DNA from: Sagittula salina | GTDB taxonomy: Bacteria > Pseudomonadota > Alphaproteobacteria > Rhodobacterales > Rhodobacteraceae | Assembly: GCF_017813235.1 (NCBI RefSeq) | Contig: NZ_JAGISH010000016.1 | Span: 19,172 to 83,171, forward strand | Reading direction: 5' to 3' | DNA length: 64,000 bases | In this document: positions 42,937 through 51,228 of the stretch, piece by piece | Position numbering within the stretch: position 1 is the first letter of the stretch | Layout: the number at the start of each line of letters is the position of its first letter | Position numbers and translations under genes: made by a program | The notes under the pieces: model-generated | Databases searched by the model: none | The model's input: only the letters and a program-made list of their open reading frames with translations | What the model was told of the DNA's origin: nothing

Positions 42937-43530
42937 ATGGCAAGAGCAAAGTTCCTCTGCGACGCCGAGCGCTGCATCGAATGCAACGCCTGCGTCACCG
43001 CCTGCAAGAACGAGCACGAGGTTCCCTGGGGGATCAACCGCCGCCGCGTGGTTACGATCCAGGACGGCAAGCCGGGTGAGCGGTCGATTTCGGTCGCTTG
43101 CATGCACTGTTCCGACGCGCCCTGCATGGCCGTCTGCCCGGTGGACTGCTTCTACCAGACCGATGACGGTGTGGTGCTGCACTCCAAGGATCTGTGCATC
43201 GGCTGCGGCTACTGCTTCTACGCGTGTCCCTTCGGCGCGCCGCAGTATCCGCAGGCAGGCAACTTCGGGTCCCGTGGCAAGATGGACAAGTGTACCTTCT
43301 GCGCCGGTGGCCCGGAGGAAAACAACTCCAAGGCGGAGTTCCAGAAGTACGGCCGCAACCGGATCGCCGAGGGCAAGCTGCCCATCTGCGCAGAGATGTG
43401 TTCCACCAAGGCCCTGCTGGCGGGCGATGGCGACGTCGTGTCGGCCATCTACCGCGAGCGTGTCGTGGCCCGCGGCTTCGGCTCGGGCGCGTGGGGCTGG
43501 GGCACGGCCTACGACCAGAAGGGCGGCTGA
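42937..43530 (+). CDS. fdhB: Formate dehydrogenase iron-sulfur subunit
   Basis: 197 residues with four 4Fe-4S motifs: CIECNACVTACKNEHEVPWG, CMHCSDAPCMAVCP, CIGCGYCFYACPFGAP and the split CTFCAGG...CAEMC pair. This is the HycB/FdhB-type electron-transfer subunit that wires FdhA to the cytochrome b. No signal peptide, so it should travel through Tat bound to FdhA. It starts 13 bases after the FdhA stop. Confidence 0.95.
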   Translation: MARAKFLCDAERCIECNACVTACKNEHEVPWGINRRRVVTIQDGKPGERSISVACMHCSDAPCMAVCPVDCFYQTDDGVVLHSKDLCIGCGYCFYACPFGAPQYPQAGNFGSRGKMDKCTFCAGGPEENNSKAEFQKYGRNRIAEGKLPICAEMCSTKALLAGDGDVVSAIYRERVVARGFGSGAWGWGTAYDQKGG

Positions 43531-43541
43531 TCCCGCCCGCG

Positions 43542-43623
43542 TGTCCGGCGGTGGCCGATACTGCCGCCGGACAAACGAAATGACGGCCCAGACCGTCCAG
43601 GTGGGCCGGGGAAATCCCCGGCC
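43542..43623 (+). other. Two hairpins between fdhB and fdhC
   Basis: The 191-base gap holds a 10-bp stem, TGTCCGGCGG (43542-43551) with CCGCCGGACA (43564-43573). A second perfect 8-bp stem is GGCCGGGG (43604-43611) with CCCCGGCC (43616-43623). Neither has a T-tract, so they probably act on mRNA stability or partial attenuation. That would give more fdhA/fdhB than fdhC transcript. Confidence 0.5.
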
Positions 43624-43721
43624 TGCATCGCCAAAGTGAACGTACCGGCGGGGTCTTACGGGACTTCGCCCTTTATGGCGTGAGACCGGTCGGATGGGAC
43701 CGCGCGCCTATGGGGAAACGC

Positions 43722-44954
43722 ATGAAAACCCGCACCGGAGAAGCACTCGTCTTCGTCCTGCTGATCCTCGTGATCGCCCTCACCGCATGGTGGATGACGC
43801 CCGCGCGCGACGTCGACGAGGTAGAGGCCCGTCTGATTGCCGCCCGACAGGAAACGGGCGGCGCGCAAACGCTGGAGGACATCCTGCGCCGTCAGGAAGG
43901 GCTGCCCATCGATGACAGTTTCCGCTCGGACAACATCGGTGGCGATGCCGTACCGCCGCCGAACCTTGCGCCGCTGGGGACCTCTTCGGACCCCGATCTG
44001 TGGCGCGCCATTCGCTACGACCGGCTCGAAGATCCGACCGTCTCCACCCACACTGAGGTGGGAGCGGTGATGATCCAGTCCGGCGGTATGCGCTGGCTCG
44101 AATTCCGCGCAGGCCCTCTGCGCACCTGGGGCGGCTGGCTCCTGCTCGGCACCATCGGCCTGCTCGGGGTCTTCTTCCTTCTGCGCGGCCGCGTCCGTAT
44201 CGAGGGTGGTCGCACGGGCAAGACCGTGACCCGCTTCATGGGCTTCGAACGCTTCGTGCACTGGATGACGGCGGCGTCCTTCATCCTGCTGGCCTTCACC
44301 GGAATTTTCACCCTCTTCGGGCGCAAGTTCCTGATCCCGATCATGGGACATGAGGCGAATTCGATCCTGCTGCTGGGGTCGAAGTACATCCACAACAATG
44401 TCGGCTGGGCCTTCATGCTCGGCGTGGGGCTGATCTTCGTGCTGTGGGTCTGGCACAACATCCCCGACAAGCTGGACATCATCTGGTTCAAGCAGTTCGG
44501 TGGCATCGTTGGCAACAATCACCCGCCAGCGAAGAAGTTCAATGCCGGGCAGAAGATGATCTTCTGGTCCGTGGTGCTCTTCGGCGGCTCGATCTCGTTG
44601 TCGGGGCTGTCGCTGCTCTTCCCGATGGATATGCCGCTGTTCAACGGCACTTTCCTGCTGCTCAACGACCTGGGCGTGCCGTCGCTGCTGGGGAGGGATC
44701 CGCTGCCGGTGGCGCTGGCCCCGCAGGAGGAAATGCAGCTGACCCAGCTGTGGCACGCGATCGTGGCCTTCGTCCTGATGGCAATCATCATCGCGCATAT
44801 CTACATCGGCTCCGTCGGCATGGAAGGTGCCTTCGAGGCGATGGGGTCCGGCGAAGTGGATGAAAACTGGGCGGAGCAGCACCACTCCATCTGGTACGCC
44901 AAGAAAAAGGCGAAGGAGGCGGAGGCGCCCGGCAAGGCGCATCCCGCCGAGTGA
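43722..44954 (+). CDS. fdhC: Formate dehydrogenase gamma subunit, cytochrome b556
   Basis: 410 residues from the ATG at 43722 (GGGGAAACGC upstream); in-frame codons at 43680 and 43710 are weaker. TM1 at 6-24 is followed by a periplasmic loop of about 110 residues, longer than in E. coli FdnI, then TM2 and the cytochrome b core of four helices with candidate heme ligands in FVHWMTAASF, WHNIP, WHAIVAF and IIIAHIYIG. It passes electrons from FdhB to quinone or to a c-type cytochrome. Its stop overlaps the WD40-cytochrome start (TGATG). Confidence 0.92.
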   Translation: MKTRTGEALVFVLLILVIALTAWWMTPARDVDEVEARLIAARQETGGAQTLEDILRRQEGLPIDDSFRSDNIGGDAVPPPNLAPLGTSSDPDLWRAIRYDRLEDPTVSTHTEVGAVMIQSGGMRWLEFRAGPLRTWGGWLLLGTIGLLGVFFLLRGRVRIEGGRTGKTVTRFMGFERFVHWMTAASFILLAFTGIFTLFGRKFLIPIMGHEANSILLLGSKYIHNNVGWAFMLGVGLIFVLWVWHNIPDKLDIIWFKQFGGIVGNNHPPAKKFNAGQKMIFWSVVLFGGSISLSGLSLLFPMDMPLFNGTFLLLNDLGVPSLLGRDPLPVALAPQEEMQLTQLWHAIVAFVLMAIIIAHIYIGSVGMEGAFEAMGSGEVDENWAEQHHSIWYAKKKAKEAEAPGKAHPAE

Positions 44955-46207
44955 TGCGCTGGGTGAGCGCGCTCCTGCTGCTTTGCGCCTCGGCGGCGCA
45001 GGCGCAGGAGTTCACCACGCTGAAGGGACACGGCGGCCCGATCATGGGTATCGCCGTGTCACCCGAAGGCGCGGTGGCTACAGCGAGTTTCGACAACTCC
45101 GTGGGCCTGTGGTCCGAGCGCGCACCGCGCTGGCTCGAAGGGCACGCGGCGGCGGTCAACACGGTGCTCTTCTCGGATGCCGGTCCGGTGTCGGCCGGGG
45201 ATGATTTCTCTGTCCGGCTCTGGGGCGATACGCCCCGGATCGTGGGACGGCACAAGGGCAAGGTCACGGCGCTGGCCGCCAATGGCGACCAGATCGCCGC
45301 CGCGTCGTGGGATGGCACCATCGGGCTTTGGTCCCCGACGGGGGAGGGCCGCCTGCTGGAGGCCCCCGGCGGCGTCAACGCGGTGGCGTTCGACGGGCCG
45401 ACAGTGCTCCTTGCGGGCACCTCCAATGGCCTGCTCATGCGCTATGACCTGAGCAGCGGCGAAGAGCGGCAGATCCTCTCGCACGGCTTCGGCATCAACG
45501 AGGTGATCGTGACGCGGGACTGGATCGCCTACGGTGCGGTCGACGGTGGCACCCGCGTCGTCACGCATGAGGGCGAAGACATCGCCGATATCACGCTTGA
45601 CCGCCGCCCGATCCTCGCCATGGCCTACCATGAGACCACGCACCGGATCGCGGTGGGTGACGGGCACGGCTACATCATGCTCCTCGATACCCGCGACTGG
45701 TCCATAACAAAGGATTTCCGCGCCACGCGGCAGGGCCCGGTCTGGGCACTGGCCTTCTCCCCCGACGGCGAAACAGTCTGGGCCGGTGGGCTCGATGATG
45801 TGGCCTACGGCTGGCCGGTCGCGGCGCTCGACGATTTCGCTCCCGGCATTTCGGGCGAACGCAGTTTTCTGCGGGCGGCCGATACCATGCCCAACGGCGA
45901 ACGGCAGTTCATGCGCAAATGCTCCATCTGCCATGCCGTCACCCCCGGCCCCAGCCGCAAGGCGGGCCCGACGCTACACGGCGTCTTTGGCCGGCAGGCG
46001 GGCAGCGTTCCGGGCTACCCCTATTCGGATACACTTGCCGGGTCCGACATCATCTGGACGGACCAAACCATCGACGCCCTGTTCGATAGCGGCCCCGACC
46101 ACTACATCCCCGGTTCCAAGATGCCGATGCAGGTGATAACCGGCGGCGACGACCGCGCCGCCCTGATCGCCTGGCTCAGGCAGGCCACAACGAAAGGCAC
46201 CCCATGA
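44954..46207 (+). CDS. WD40 beta-propeller fused to a class I cytochrome c
   Basis: 417 residues. Signal peptide 1-18. Residues 20-290 form about seven WD40-type blades (LKGHGGPIMGIAVSPEGAV...GLWSE, ...VRLWG, ...IGLWSP). Residues 310-417 are a cytochrome c with CSICH (Cys323, Cys326, His327), GPTLHGVFGRQAG and SKMPMQ (Met390) as the distal ligand, like mitochondrial-type cytochrome c. It is periplasmic and encoded directly after FdhC, so it is a candidate electron acceptor or docking partner of this FDH. Its stop overlaps the next gene. Confidence 0.9.
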   Translation: MRWVSALLLLCASAAQAQEFTTLKGHGGPIMGIAVSPEGAVATASFDNSVGLWSERAPRWLEGHAAAVNTVLFSDAGPVSAGDDFSVRLWGDTPRIVGRHKGKVTALAANGDQIAAASWDGTIGLWSPTGEGRLLEAPGGVNAVAFDGPTVLLAGTSNGLLMRYDLSSGEERQILSHGFGINEVIVTRDWIAYGAVDGGTRVVTHEGEDIADITLDRRPILAMAYHETTHRIAVGDGHGYIMLLDTRDWSITKDFRATRQGPVWALAFSPDGETVWAGGLDDVAYGWPVAALDDFAPGISGERSFLRAADTMPNGERQFMRKCSICHAVTPGPSRKAGPTLHGVFGRQAGSVPGYPYSDTLAGSDIIWTDQTIDALFDSGPDHYIPGSKMPMQVITGGDDRAALIAWLRQATTKGTP

Positions 46208-46332
46208 AAGCCATGTTCCTCGGTATCCTCGCTTCCGCCCTGATCGGCTTTGGCGCGTGGTATGTTCTCAACACATTGGAATTCTCCACCGCCGAAACCC
46301 ACGCAGAAGACGCCTCCGTCCGGCTGAACTGA
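46204..46332 (+). CDS. 42-residue single-pass membrane peptide
   Basis: Begins MKAMFLGILASALIGFGAWY, one hydrophobic helix, and ends with an acidic hydrophilic tail (ETHAEDASVRLN). The ATG overlaps the WD40-cytochrome stop (ATGA) and its TGA is directly followed by the regulator ATG, so it is tightly embedded in the operon. Size and topology recall small subunits that stabilise respiratory complexes. Function unknown. Confidence 0.75.
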   Translation: MKAMFLGILASALIGFGAWYVLNTLEFSTAETHAEDASVRLN

Positions 46333-47661
46333 ATGGCAGAGGACTACGGCAGCGACCTTGCAGGGGCGCAGGTCCTGGTGATCGACGACGAACCGGGGAT
46401 GCGCAACTTTTTGTTCAAGACCCTCGGCCCGCGCGTCAAGCGGGTCGAACTGGCCGCCTCGCCCGATGAGGCCACCCAGAAGCTCGACGAAAGCCACTTC
46501 GACCTGGTGATCCTGGACAATGTCATGCCGCGCAAGACAGGGCTGGAATGGGTCTGCGAACAGCGCAAGCTTGGCTTCATGGCGGATACCATCCTGATCA
46601 CCGCCTACGCCGACCTCGAAACCGCCATCGCCGCGCTGCGGGCGGGGGTGAGCGACTTCATCCTGAAACCCTTCCGCGCCAACCAGATCCTTGGCGCTGT
46701 GGCGCGCACGCTTGATCGCAAGTACCTGCGGCGCGACAACACACTCTTGCGCCACGAATTGAATGCCGAAGGGCAGAGCGGCAAGATGCTGGGCACCTCC
46801 GCCGCTCTGACAGAGGTAAAGGCGCTCCTGCGCAAGCTCGCGCCGCTGCCCACGCCGGTGCTGTTCACCGGCGCCTCCGGCACGGGGAAGGAACTGGCCG
46901 CGCGCACCCTGCACCGCCTGTCGGACCGCCGCGACCGCCCCTTCGTGCCGGTGAATTGCGCCGCCATCGCGCCGGACCACATCGCGCAGGAGCTCTTTGG
47001 CATCAATGGCCCCGGCGACACGCTGAAGCCGGGGCTCTTCCTGCTGGCCGACAGCGGCACGCTCTTCCTCGATGAGGTGGCGCAGATGCCGGAACAGGTG
47101 CAGGCGGCGCTTCTGCGCGTACTGGAGGACCAGCGCGTGCGCCCGATCGGGGCCGAACGCGACTTCCCGCTGAACTTGCGCCTGACCTTCGCCACCAATG
47201 CCGACCTCGAAGAGGCCGTGCGCGAGGGAAAATTCCGCGCCGATCTCTATCACCGCATCAACGTGGTACGCATCCACATGCCGCCGCTGAAGGACCGCTC
47301 GGAAGATATCACCGAACTCGCCGCCCTCTTCATGCAGCAGTTCTCCACCACGCTGGGCCTTCCCGCGCTCGACCTGCCAGCCGACACGCTGCTGAAGATG
47401 CGGCGCTACGACTGGCCCGGCAACGTGCGCGAACTTCGCAACACGGTGGAGCGCTCGGTGATCCTCGGTGCCTTCCCGCCCGAGTTCGCTGGCGACAGCC
47501 GCGTCACCGGCCCGCGCGCCATCGAGAGCCTCGACCAGGTGATGCAGCGCCACATCCTGCACGTGCTCGACCTCTGCGACGGCAACCGCGCCGAGGCTGC
47601 CCGGCGCCTCGGCGTCTCGCGCAAGACCATCGACCGCAAGGTGACCGCCTGGGACGAATGA
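46333..47661 (+). CDS. NtrC-family response regulator lacking the GAFTGA loop
   Basis: 442 residues. Receiver domain with Asp18/Asp19, phospho-acceptor Asp62 (VILDNVMP), Thr90 and Lys112. The AAA+ domain has Walker A GASGTGKE (180-187) and Walker B GTLFLDE (242-248). The C-terminal Fis-type helix-turn-helix is NRAEAARRLGVSRKTIDRKV. The loop that contacts sigma-54 (GAFTGA) is absent: ELFG is followed by INGPGDTLKPG (224-234) before LFLLAD. It likely acts with the standard sigma factor, as known for NtrC of Rhodobacter capsulatus. The kinase at 29984 is its probable partner. Last gene of the FDH operon. Confidence 0.92.
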   Translation: MAEDYGSDLAGAQVLVIDDEPGMRNFLFKTLGPRVKRVELAASPDEATQKLDESHFDLVILDNVMPRKTGLEWVCEQRKLGFMADTILITAYADLETAIAALRAGVSDFILKPFRANQILGAVARTLDRKYLRRDNTLLRHELNAEGQSGKMLGTSAALTEVKALLRKLAPLPTPVLFTGASGTGKELAARTLHRLSDRRDRPFVPVNCAAIAPDHIAQELFGINGPGDTLKPGLFLLADSGTLFLDEVAQMPEQVQAALLRVLEDQRVRPIGAERDFPLNLRLTFATNADLEEAVREGKFRADLYHRINVVRIHMPPLKDRSEDITELAALFMQQFSTTLGLPALDLPADTLLKMRRYDWPGNVRELRNTVERSVILGAFPPEFAGDSRVTGPRAIESLDQVMQRHILHVLDLCDGNRAEAARRLGVSRKTIDRKVTAWDE

Positions 47662-47686
47662 TCGCGCGCTTCAGGCAACCCCGCCC

Positions 47687-47753
47687 CCTGCTTCTTTGCT
47701 TCGCAAATACCTCCGGGGGTGCGGGGGCAGCGCCCCCGCCGCGCAAGGCGCGG
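47687..47753. repeat. GC-rich double-hairpin intergenic element
   Basis: After CTGCTTCTTTGCTTCGCAAATACCTCC-like sequence (here 47688 onward) come GCGGGGGC-AGC-GCCCCCGC (47721-47739) and CCGCGC-AAG-GCGCGG (47739-47753). A related GC-rich dyad follows to about 47801. Elements of this look recur between genes in Rhodobacteraceae. It lies between two convergent genes and probably serves as a bidirectional transcription stop. Confidence 0.5.
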
Positions 47754-47886
47754 CAAACGCGAAATCTGCGGGGATAACGCCCGCGCCGCGAAAGGCGCGC
47801 CCCACACCCGGAAACTGCGGGTCGCGGCATCCTTGCGATGTCCGGGATAATGGCGTGCTCGCGCGATGCGGCCTCCGCCCACGCGT

Positions 47887-48756
47887 TCAGGCGTTCCAGC
47901 GCACAGTGCCGAGCCCGGTGAGGTCGTAGCCGCCCATGCGCTCGGCGCGCTCTGCCATGGCCTCGGACTGGCAGAACACCATCAGCCGCTGCATGCCCGT
48001 ATCGAACCACGCGCGGCGGTTCACCACCAGGTCGAATCTCTCCTCGATCAGCGGCACGAAGTTGAAGCCAAAGTCGCGCGCCACGGACCGCAGCCCAAGC
48101 GTTGCCTCGGCATCGCCGCGCGCCACCGCCTGCACGGCCTCGGTCTCGGTGCGTGTAACCTCGGTTAGGTCTACCCGCGCCATGTCCAGCCCGGCCTTTG
48201 CCGCCAGTAGGCCGAACAGCAGATCACTGCCACTCTCCGGCTGGCGCGGCACCACGCGGCGCCCGGCGAGGTCCGCCATCCCGGCGATCCCCGTCACGTC
48301 GCGGCCCAGCACCAGCCCGCGTTCGCGCGCGGCGAAGCGGACCAGAACCGCGTTCTGCCCGGAGCACTCCCTTGCGACTCGCGGCACGTTCCACTCGCGT
48401 CCGTCGGGATCCAGCAGATGCAGGCCCGCCGCCACCCCTTCGCGCCGCCGGAAACGCGCAAGCCCGTCTGATGACCCGTCGAAGTATGTCGCCAGCCCGC
48501 AACGCGACTCGCGGATCGCCCAGTCAAGCAGCGGGTCATGGCTGCCCAGCACCACGCCGGGGCGGGGTGCCTTGGATACCGCGCCCTCGGAATGGGCGTC
48601 GAGCCATGCCCGAATGCCCGCGGCGGGAAACAGCAGTTTCCCCGTGGCGCGCGTGCAGGGAACCTCGCCGGTTGCGGCGAGGTCGTAGATCTTGCGCTCC
48701 TTCAGCCGCAGCAGATCGGCCAGCTCTGGAACGGTCAGGAATTCATGTTCGGTCAT
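47887..48756 (-). CDS. Transcriptional regulator: excisionase-type HTH with PBP-like sensor domain
   Basis: 289 residues from the ATG at 48756; upstream in-frame codons would add 18 residues of unlikely sequence. Residues 4-60 are a MerR/excisionase-like helix-turn-helix (FLTVPELADLLRLKERKIYDL...GKLLFP). Residues 80-280 resemble a periplasmic-binding-protein fold used as a cytosolic sensor (GLATYFDGSSDGL; RRVVPRQPESGSDLLFGLL). Such regulators respond to molybdate or tungstate or to the cofactor. It lies 43 bases after tupA and on the same strand, so it probably controls tup and possibly FDH. Confidence 0.85.
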   Translation of the reverse strand: MTEHEFLTVPELADLLRLKERKIYDLAATGEVPCTRATGKLLFPAAGIRAWLDAHSEGAVSKAPRPGVVLGSHDPLLDWAIRESRCGLATYFDGSSDGLARFRRREGVAAGLHLLDPDGREWNVPRVARECSGQNAVLVRFAARERGLVLGRDVTGIAGMADLAGRRVVPRQPESGSDLLFGLLAAKAGLDMARVDLTEVTRTETEAVQAVARGDAEATLGLRSVARDFGFNFVPLIEERFDLVVNRRAWFDTGMQRLMVFCQSEAMAERAERMGGYDLTGLGTVRWNA

Positions 48757-48799
48757 TGCACTGCCCCACGGCCCGCGCGGGGCAGTGCCCGCCATGGCT

Positions 48800-49612
48800 T
48801 CAGTTAGCAACCTTGGGTGCGTTGGGAAAGAACAGCTGCTGACCGTCGATCTTGTATCCCGCGATGGCCTCCTGCCCCTCGGGCGAAAGCAGCCAGTCGG
48901 AGAAGGCCTTCCCCGCGTCGACTTTTACCGCCGGGCAGCGTGCCGGATTCACCGGGATGACGCCGTACTGGTTGAACATCGCGTCGTCGCCTTCGACGGC
49001 GATCTGGTAATCCTGCTTGTTGCCGAAGTTGATCCACGTCGCGCGGTCGGTCAGCACGTAGGCGCCCATGCCGATGCCGGTGTTCAGCGTGGCGCCCATG
49101 CCCGACCCCGTTGGCCGGTACCAGTCGCCGTCCGGCGTCACGCCCGCCGCCTGCCACAAACGCATTTCCGCCTTGTGGGTGCCGGAATCGTCCCCGCGCG
49201 AAGCAAAGGCCGCGCCTGCGTCGGCAATTGACTTCAGCGCCGCCTCGATGTCATGCGACCCCGCGATGCCCGCGGGGTCAGCCGCAGGGCCGACAACGAC
49301 AAAATCGTTGTACATCAGGTCGGTGCGCTGCGTTCCGCGGCCTTCGGCGACGAACTTTTCCTCTGCCGGTTTCGCGTGTACCAACAGCACATCGCCGTCG
49401 CAGTTTGCAGCGTTCTTGATCGCCTGCCCGGTGCCGACGGCGACCACGTTCACTGTGATCCCGGTCTTGCCGGTAAAGAGCGGCAGCAGGTAATCGTACA
49501 GTCCCGAATTTGCCGTCGATGTGGTCGACTGCACGATGATGCTCTCTTCGGCCTGCGCGCAAAGCGGGGCCGTCGCCAGCATCGCTGCCAGCGTCAAGTT
49601 TCTGAAAGTCAT
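48800..49612 (-). CDS. tupA: Tungstate ABC transporter substrate-binding protein
   Basis: 270 residues with signal peptide (MTFRNLTLAAMLATAPLCAQA). The TupA motif QSTTSTANSGLYDYLLPLF (28-46) is present, and GDDSGTHKAEMRLW supplies further ligand-loop residues. The TTTS-type motif separates TupA from ModA-type molybdate proteins. It binds the oxyanion in the periplasm and delivers it to TupB/TupC. It lies 24 bases after the ATPase stop; order on the minus strand is tupB-tupC-tupA-regulator. Confidence 0.92.
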   Translation of the reverse strand: MTFRNLTLAAMLATAPLCAQAEESIIVQSTTSTANSGLYDYLLPLFTGKTGITVNVVAVGTGQAIKNAANCDGDVLLVHAKPAEEKFVAEGRGTQRTDLMYNDFVVVGPAADPAGIAGSHDIEAALKSIADAGAAFASRGDDSGTHKAEMRLWQAAGVTPDGDWYRPTGSGMGATLNTGIGMGAYVLTDRATWINFGNKQDYQIAVEGDDAMFNQYGVIPVNPARCPAVKVDAGKAFSDWLLSPEGQEAIAGYKIDGQQLFFPNAPKVAN

Positions 49613-49636
49613 GATATCTCCCGGTTGGTTACATGG

Positions 49637-50374
49637 TCAGACGACAATCCGTCCGTTGATGAAATCCCGCGCCGCAGCCGTCTGCGGCCGGGGGAAGAAG
49701 TCGGAAGCCTCGGCGTGTTCGACCACGCGGCCGTGGTGGAGAAAGACCACTTCGTCCGCCAGCCGGCGCGCCTGTCCGGTATCATGGGTGACCAGCACCA
49801 CCTTCACACCGGCGTCTCGCGCGGCCAGCACGATGCGCTCGATGGCCAGCACCGATCCTGGGTCGAGGCTCGCTGTGGGTTCGTCCAGCAGAAGCACCCT
49901 CGGGTCGAGCGCCAGCGCCCGCGCCAGCGCCAGCCGCTGCGCCTCCCCGCCGGATAGCGCGCGGGCAGGCTGCTGGGCCTTGGCCGCCAGCCCGACATGC
50001 GCCAGAAGCGCCGCCGCGCGGGACCTGTCGCCACCACGCGCCTTCAACACGAAGTCGATATTGGCCAGCACGGACCGCCGCAGCAGTACCGGCTTCTGGA
50101 AAACCAGCGCCTGTGTCTGCGTCATCTCCGACGCGGGGTGCCCGTTCCACAGGATCTGTCCCGTGTCGGGCCGCGCGAGTCCGTGCATCAATCGCAGTGC
50201 CTGCGACTTGCCCGTGCCGTTCGGCCCCATCAGCACCGTTATGCCGGGCCGGTCGAGACAAAGCGTCAGCCCATCCAGCACCGGTTGCCCGCCAAGCGAA
50301 AGGTGGACATCTTCCATATTCAGCCGCATCGGCTCTGTGGTGCAATCCAGCGGGGCAAAGGTATGGTCACGCAT
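49637..50374 (-). CDS. tupC: Tungstate ABC transporter ATP-binding protein
   Basis: 245 residues from the ATG at 50374, which overlaps the TupB stop by 8 bases. Walker A GPNGTGKS (50-57), signature ALSGGEAQR, Walker B LLLDEP, and switch His in VTHDTGQ. The RLNMEDVHLSLGGQPVLDGL opening is typical of TupC-type ATPases. It drives the importer formed with TupB. Confidence 0.92.
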   Translation of the reverse strand: MRDHTFAPLDCTTEPMRLNMEDVHLSLGGQPVLDGLTLCLDRPGITVLMGPNGTGKSQALRLMHGLARPDTGQILWNGHPASEMTQTQALVFQKPVLLRRSVLANIDFVLKARGGDRSRAAALLAHVGLAAKAQQPARALSGGEAQRLALARALALDPRVLLLDEPTASLDPGSVLAIERIVLAARDAGVKVVLVTHDTGQARRLADEVVFLHHGRVVEHAEASDFFPRPQTAAARDFINGRIVV

Positions 50375-51077
50375 GGGCGGCCTCTGCCTCGGTCCGCGTC
50401 CTGAGGCCTTGCACTGCGGCATTCACCGCGAGCGCGATCACCATCAGAACAATCCCCAATGCCAGAGCGCGGGCCAGTTCGCCCTTCGAGGTTTCAAGCG
50501 CGATTGCCGTGGTCATCACCCGCGTCAGGTGGTCGATATTGCCGCCGACGATCATCACCGCGCCAACCTCTGCCACCGCGCGCCCAAAGCCGGCCAGCGC
50601 CACCGTGACCAGCGCCGTGCGCCCGTCGCGAATGAGCGCCGCCATGCTTTGCCAGCGCGTCAGGCAAAGAGAGCGGAACTGGTCCGCGTATTCGTCGTTC
50701 AGCCCCTCCAGCACCTGCCGCGACAGCGCCGCGACGATGGGTGTGATCAAGACCGCCTGCGCGAGGATCATCGCCGTCGGGGTGTAGAGCAGCCCGAGAA
50801 AGCCGAGCGGCCCGGCCCGCGACAGAGCGAGGTAGACAAGCAAGCCCACGACCACCGGCGGAAGCCCCATCAGCGCGTTCAGCAACACCAGAACCGCGCC
50901 GCGCCCGCGAAACCGCGTGACGGCCAATAGCGCGCCCAAGGGCAGGCCGATCAGACAGGAGAGCAGGCAGGCAGACAGGCTGACACGCAGCGATAGGCCG
51001 ACGATCTCCAGCAGGTCGGAAGTCGGGTTCAGAACCAACCCGAAGGCAAGCGCGAAGGCGTCGCCGAAGTCCTGCAT
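50367..51077 (-). CDS. tupB: Tungstate ABC transporter permease
   Basis: 236 residues from the ATG at 51077 (GAAAGAT upstream); the open frame extends 37 codons further but through promoter sequence. Five or six membrane helices, with the TupB-type block NALMGLPPVVVGLLVYLALSRAGPLG and the coupling loop ALIRDGRTALVTVALAGFGRAVAEVGAVMIVGGNI. First gene of the tup operon, downstream of the dyad at 51093-51113. Confidence 0.92.
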   Translation of the reverse strand: MQDFGDAFALAFGLVLNPTSDLLEIVGLSLRVSLSACLLSCLIGLPLGALLAVTRFRGRGAVLVLLNALMGLPPVVVGLLVYLALSRAGPLGFLGLLYTPTAMILAQAVLITPIVAALSRQVLEGLNDEYADQFRSLCLTRWQSMAALIRDGRTALVTVALAGFGRAVAEVGAVMIVGGNIDHLTRVMTTAIALETSKGELARALALGIVLMVIALAVNAAVQGLRTRTEAEAAHA

Positions 51078-51092
51078 ATCTTTCGGAATCCT

Positions 51093-51113
51093 CTCTGGTC
51101 TTCGGTGCCAGAG
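51093..51113. promoter_or_regulatory. Dyad upstream of tupBCA, candidate operator
   Basis: CTCTGG-N9-CCAGAG, perfect 6-bp arms spanning 21 bases, 16 bases before the tupB start. It could be the site of the HTH-PBP regulator encoded at the end of the same operon, or an mRNA hairpin in the leader. Confidence 0.45.
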
Positions 51114-51228
51114 TAGGGTTTTTGACCGGAGTATCGCAAGGGAAGCCTTGGGCATATACAGAAATGGTCGGCCTGTTCGTACGGCCAATGTGGCTGGGGC
51201 TTGAGGGTAATCCGTAAATTATGCAGAA

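Noticed and set aside
39900..43127. 1075-codon open frame antisense to fdhA and fdhB
   Set aside because: It exactly mirrors the strong codon bias of fdhA/fdhB, its product is Val/Arg/His-rich without domains, and no ribosome site or partner supports it.
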